A DNA stretch of 64,000 nt. It comes from CAVPFA01 sp963703655. GTDB lineage: Bacteria; Actinomycetota; Acidimicrobiia; Acidimicrobiales; Bog-793. The notes under the pieces were generated by a model. That model worked only from the letters and a program-made list of their open reading frames with translations. It did no database searches and was not told the DNA's origin. The stretch covers positions 1,488,001-1,552,000 of the forward strand of contig CAVPFA010000003.1 of NCBI GenBank assembly GCA_963703655.1, read 5' to 3'. Position numbers and translations under genes: made by a program. Shown piece after piece: positions 61,740 through 64,000 of the stretch (its first letter is position 1; each line of letters begins with the position of its first letter).

Positions 61740-62224
61740 GCCCACCTACCAGGCCAGTGACGAGAGCGGACCCACAGACGCATCCCTGAACCTCCTCTCC
61801 CGGCGCGACCACCACTAACCGACCGGTGCCCGCCACGACGCCCAGAACACCCGAACGGAACGCCGCTGGTCCCGGAGATTTGCATGCAGCACGTCGTTCT
61901 GGCGCGCCCTGAACCGGCGATAGGTGACATCGGACCGTGTTCACCGGCGCGCCCACCAGGCCGGCGAGCAGCCACCTTACGTCCACCCCGGTCTGCTCGG
62001 CTCCAACCGAAACCACGTTGCAACGCCACCTCCGAGACGTCCAACGCTGTTACATCCCAGCCTCGCCGGGCCAGCCAGATTGCGTACCCTCCCTCACCGC
62101 AGCCGACGTCTAAGGCCGCGCCAGGGGCGAGAGGCCACCAGCAGCAGGGAGAATGCCCGCCGGCGACGGGGCTCGGTCTGGGCGGGCCTTTGGGCCTCAA
62201 ACCGGACCGGCGATGCGGATCCAT
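61740..62224 (-). pseudogene. SAM-dependent methyltransferase remnant
   Basis: The minus strand encodes LAPGAALDVGCGEGGYAIWLARRGWDVTALDVSEVALQR, a clear class I methyltransferase motif I and post-I, followed near 62010 by a frame change into GAEQTGVDVRWLLAG and a poorly matching tail ending in the SGVLGVVAGTGRLVVVAP-like strand. Sequence after motif I is degraded, and no start with ribosome site is evident. Probably a decayed gene related to the TehB/UbiE-like group. Confidence 0.5.
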
Positions 62225-62428
62225 GGCGCTGGGCCGCCAGATTGCGCCGTCGGTCCTCGACGAGTGCCTTCTGAATGCTGAACTGGGTCACGTTATGCCT
62301 CCTAACGTCGCAGGTCGGGTGCCCACGGAAGTTCAAACACCGATTGACTCGACGATTCAGCGATGATTTTGCGGAGCCGCTGGTGTTGCAACATGCAGGA
62401 GGCTTCAATCCGAAGAGATGAGAGGAAC

Positions 62429-63421
62429 ATGACCGATGCCCTTGCCTTGGCTCAGGCAGGCGACAGCGACGCCTTCCGGGAACTGACAGACCCGTATCGC
62501 CGCGAACTCCATGTGCACTGCTACCGCATCCTCGGGTCGTTCCAAGACGCCGAGGACCTACTCCAAGAGACTCTGTTGTCGGCGTGGCAAGCACTTGATC
62601 GCTTCGAGGGCCGATCGCTACGAGCGTGGCTCTACCGCATAGCCACGAACCGTTGCCTCAACTACCTCCGAGACAACGCCCGCCGACCAAAGGTTGCGAC
62701 CGCGCCCGAATCAAGGTCCGCATTGGCCGAGGCCATACCGTCTGATGAACCGTGGTGGCTCGAACCCTACCCGGACGCCTTGATGGATGACGTCGACCTC
62801 GGCCCCGAAGCTCGCTATGACGCGCGTGAGTCCATCGCGTTGTCCTTCGTCGCCGGGCTGCAACGCCTGCCCACGCAGCAGCGCGCTGCTTTGGTCCTGC
62901 GTGATGTGCTCGGGTTCTCAGCGTCCGAGGTCGCTGAGATGCTCGAGTCCACTCAAGCGTCGGTGAACAGCGCCCTGCAGCGGGCGCGAGCCAGGGTCGA
63001 ACATCTGGGAGGAGTTCCGGACCATGTTCCTCGAGTGAGATCTGAATATGAGGCAAAGGCCGTGGACCGGTTCGTCGACTCATTCCAGCAGGGCGATCTC
63101 GAAGGAGTGATCGCCCTGCTGAGCGATGACGCCAGGTTCACGATGCCTCCGGAGCCATTCGAGCTCCGAGGCCCGCGGGTCATCGCCGAGTACTTCCACA
63201 GTCGGGGCTTCTTGGGTCAAGACCTCAAGCTCGTACCGACCAGAGCCAACAGCCAGCCAGCGTTCGGCTATTACTTCCCAGACCCGAATGCACACGTCCT
63301 TCGGGCCAGCGGGCTCCTGGTATTGACCGTGCGTGCAGAGCAGATTTCAGTGATAACCAGATTCGGAGACAGAAGCCTGCTCGCCCTTTTCGGCCTACCA
63401 CGCACCGTGCCCAGTGGGTAG
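62429..63421 (+). CDS. ECF sigma factor, SigX5-type with NTF2-like C-terminal domain
   Basis: Protein of 330 residues of the TIGR02960 group. Region 2 (about 1-90: DAFRELTDPYRRELHVHCYRILGSFQDAEDLLQETLLSAWQAL, WLYRIATNRCLNYLRD), region 4 (about 150-200: RLPTQQRAALVLRDVLGFSASEVAEMLESTQASVNSALQRARARV) and a C-terminal NTF2-like extension (about 220-330) that may sense a ligand. No anti-sigma gene is adjacent. ATG 62429 follows GAGAGGAAC. The next gene is a YCII-like protein, a frequent partner of this group. Confidence 0.9.
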   Translation: MTDALALAQAGDSDAFRELTDPYRRELHVHCYRILGSFQDAEDLLQETLLSAWQALDRFEGRSLRAWLYRIATNRCLNYLRDNARRPKVATAPESRSALAEAIPSDEPWWLEPYPDALMDDVDLGPEARYDARESIALSFVAGLQRLPTQQRAALVLRDVLGFSASEVAEMLESTQASVNSALQRARARVEHLGGVPDHVPRVRSEYEAKAVDRFVDSFQQGDLEGVIALLSDDARFTMPPEPFELRGPRVIAEYFHSRGFLGQDLKLVPTRANSQPAFGYYFPDPNAHVLRASGLLVLTVRAEQISVITRFGDRSLLALFGLPRTVPSG

Positions 63422-63440
63422 CAACCCCCGGGGAGGCGCA

Positions 63441-63750
63441 ATGGCGATGTTCACAGTTACTGGGGCGAAGGGGCTGAACTGGGATCGCCCGTGGCATTCG
63501 CGAGCAGCGAGCCTGGGCAGAACACGCTGCATTCGCTGACGGTCTCGTTGATCGAGGTATCGTCATCCTTGGTGGGCCGATTAGCACCGACAGCGATTAC
63601 GATGTGGTGTTGCTCGGCGTCAACGCCGTCGTCGAACAGGAAGCGCGGTCGATCTTCGGCTGGGCAAGCGGCGCGGCTAGAAGCGTCCGCTATCACGCAC
63701 GTCGAGCATTCCAATATGCCAACAGTGGAGCGTCCGCGAAGTGCCGGTAG
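63441..63750 (+). pseudogene. YCII-related protein (frameshifted)
   Basis: From ATG 63441 (GGGGAGG upstream): MAMFTVTGAKGLNWD, then after a shift near 63483 ARGIREQRAWAEHAAFADGLVDRGIVILGGPISTDSDYDVVLLGVNAVVEQEARSIFGW. The HAAFADGLVDRGIVILGGP stretch is the YCII signature. The C-terminus after SIFGW does not match the family, so a second lesion is likely. Genes of this kind often follow SigX5-type sigma factors. Confidence 0.6.
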
Positions 63751-64000
63751 GGGGGCAGGCGCGACAGAACGCCGCACCGAATAGCAGCATCCCTCGGATC
63801 GCTTGTCGCGACCGAGCGACGGCTCCCGTCACACAGCGCAAGCTTTTGGCGGGGAACAACGGTGGAAACCGCTGGACCGAGTGTCTGTGCAGTCTTCCCT
63901 GATGGGTGTGAAATCGCCTCCATGTCGGGTTCGAACGTGAATCACTTACTGCGTGTACGAACGGACGCGGAAACTGCCCGCTGAGCTGGCTGAACGTTGC
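63751..64000. other. no recognisable gene
   Basis: The final 250 bases contain only short open frames without family motifs or clear ribosome sites. A short stretch around 63935 resembles a T-arm but lacks the pairing of a tRNA. Any gene here would continue past the window edge. Confidence 0.4.

Noticed and set aside
63925..63950. Possible tRNA T-arm
   Set aside because: GGGTTCGAAC is present but flanking bases do not pair and no anticodon arm is found.
1..64000. CRISPR arrays, IS ends, integrase or phage genes
   Set aside because: No spaced repeats, transposase motifs or att-like repeats next to the tRNA were found by eye.

Overview
The window is high-GC DNA, densely coded on both strands, with many GTG/TTG starts, 4-nt start/stop overlaps and typical Actinomycetota families: GAF-ANTAR regulators, a DprE1/DprE2/DPPR-synthase trio, an encapsulin with ferritin-like cargo, SigX5-type ECF sigma, GH15 trehalase-like enzyme and cyclase-ATPase-TPR regulators. 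It looks like a chromosomal segment of an actinobacterium, possibly Acidimicrobiia, but the sequence alone does not fix the class. No phage, IS element, rRNA or CRISPR array was seen. There is one tRNA (Ser, CGA).

Layout. 1-1.6 kb: a GAF-ANTAR regulator reading in frame into a YtcJ-type amidohydrolase, cut by the left edge. 1.7-5.9 kb: zinc uptake operon (binding protein, ATPase, two permeases, Fur/Zur regulator) behind a Zur-box-like inverted repeat; the first permease is frameshifted. 5.9-7.1 kb: two LuxR-type regulators. 7.2-10.1 kb: a MocR regulator with two 24-bp operators, translationally coupled to a PLP decarboxylase. 10.2-13.6 kb: a broken cyclase/ATPase regulator, tRNA-Ser and tadA. 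13.6-18.4 kb: a phosphodiester glycosidase facing a decaprenyl-phospho-arabinose operon. 18.4-24.9 kb: extradiol dioxygenase, DUF2461, peroxiredoxin, secreted beta-propeller, encapsulin plus encapsulated ferritin, DedA, a frameshifted cytochrome-b-like protein. 24.9-36.8 kb: a five-gene operon combining a transmembrane ferredoxin-reductase-like protein, an FMN-binding protein, ApbE and two more phosphodiester glycosidases, divergent from a two-component system that is followed by a ferritin/VIT1 fusion, a chromate transporter and a secreted protein. 37-48.8 kb: a 1204-residue cyclase-ATPase-TPR protein and mixed metabolic enzymes. 48.9-55 kb: six neighbouring genes, five to six of them frameshifted. 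55-63.8 kb: CNMP-thioredoxin reductase-like fusion, small enzymes, two TetR loci and an ECF sigma/YCII pair.

Themes. Metal and redox handling recurs: zinc uptake, ferritin encapsulin, a ferritin-VIT1 protein, peroxiredoxin, and an ApbE/FMN/transmembrane reductase chain likely to move electrons to the cell surface under control of the adjacent two-component system. Envelope polymer chemistry is a second theme: the DprE pathway makes the arabinose donor, and three paralogous phosphodiester glycosidases are exported or membrane-anchored. The most interesting observations are the co-operonic flavinylation and phosphodiester glycosidase genes, the ANTAR-amidohydrolase fusion, and the MocR operator pair. 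At least eleven loci carry apparent frameshifts, several at G runs, so consensus sequencing error must be separated from real gene decay.
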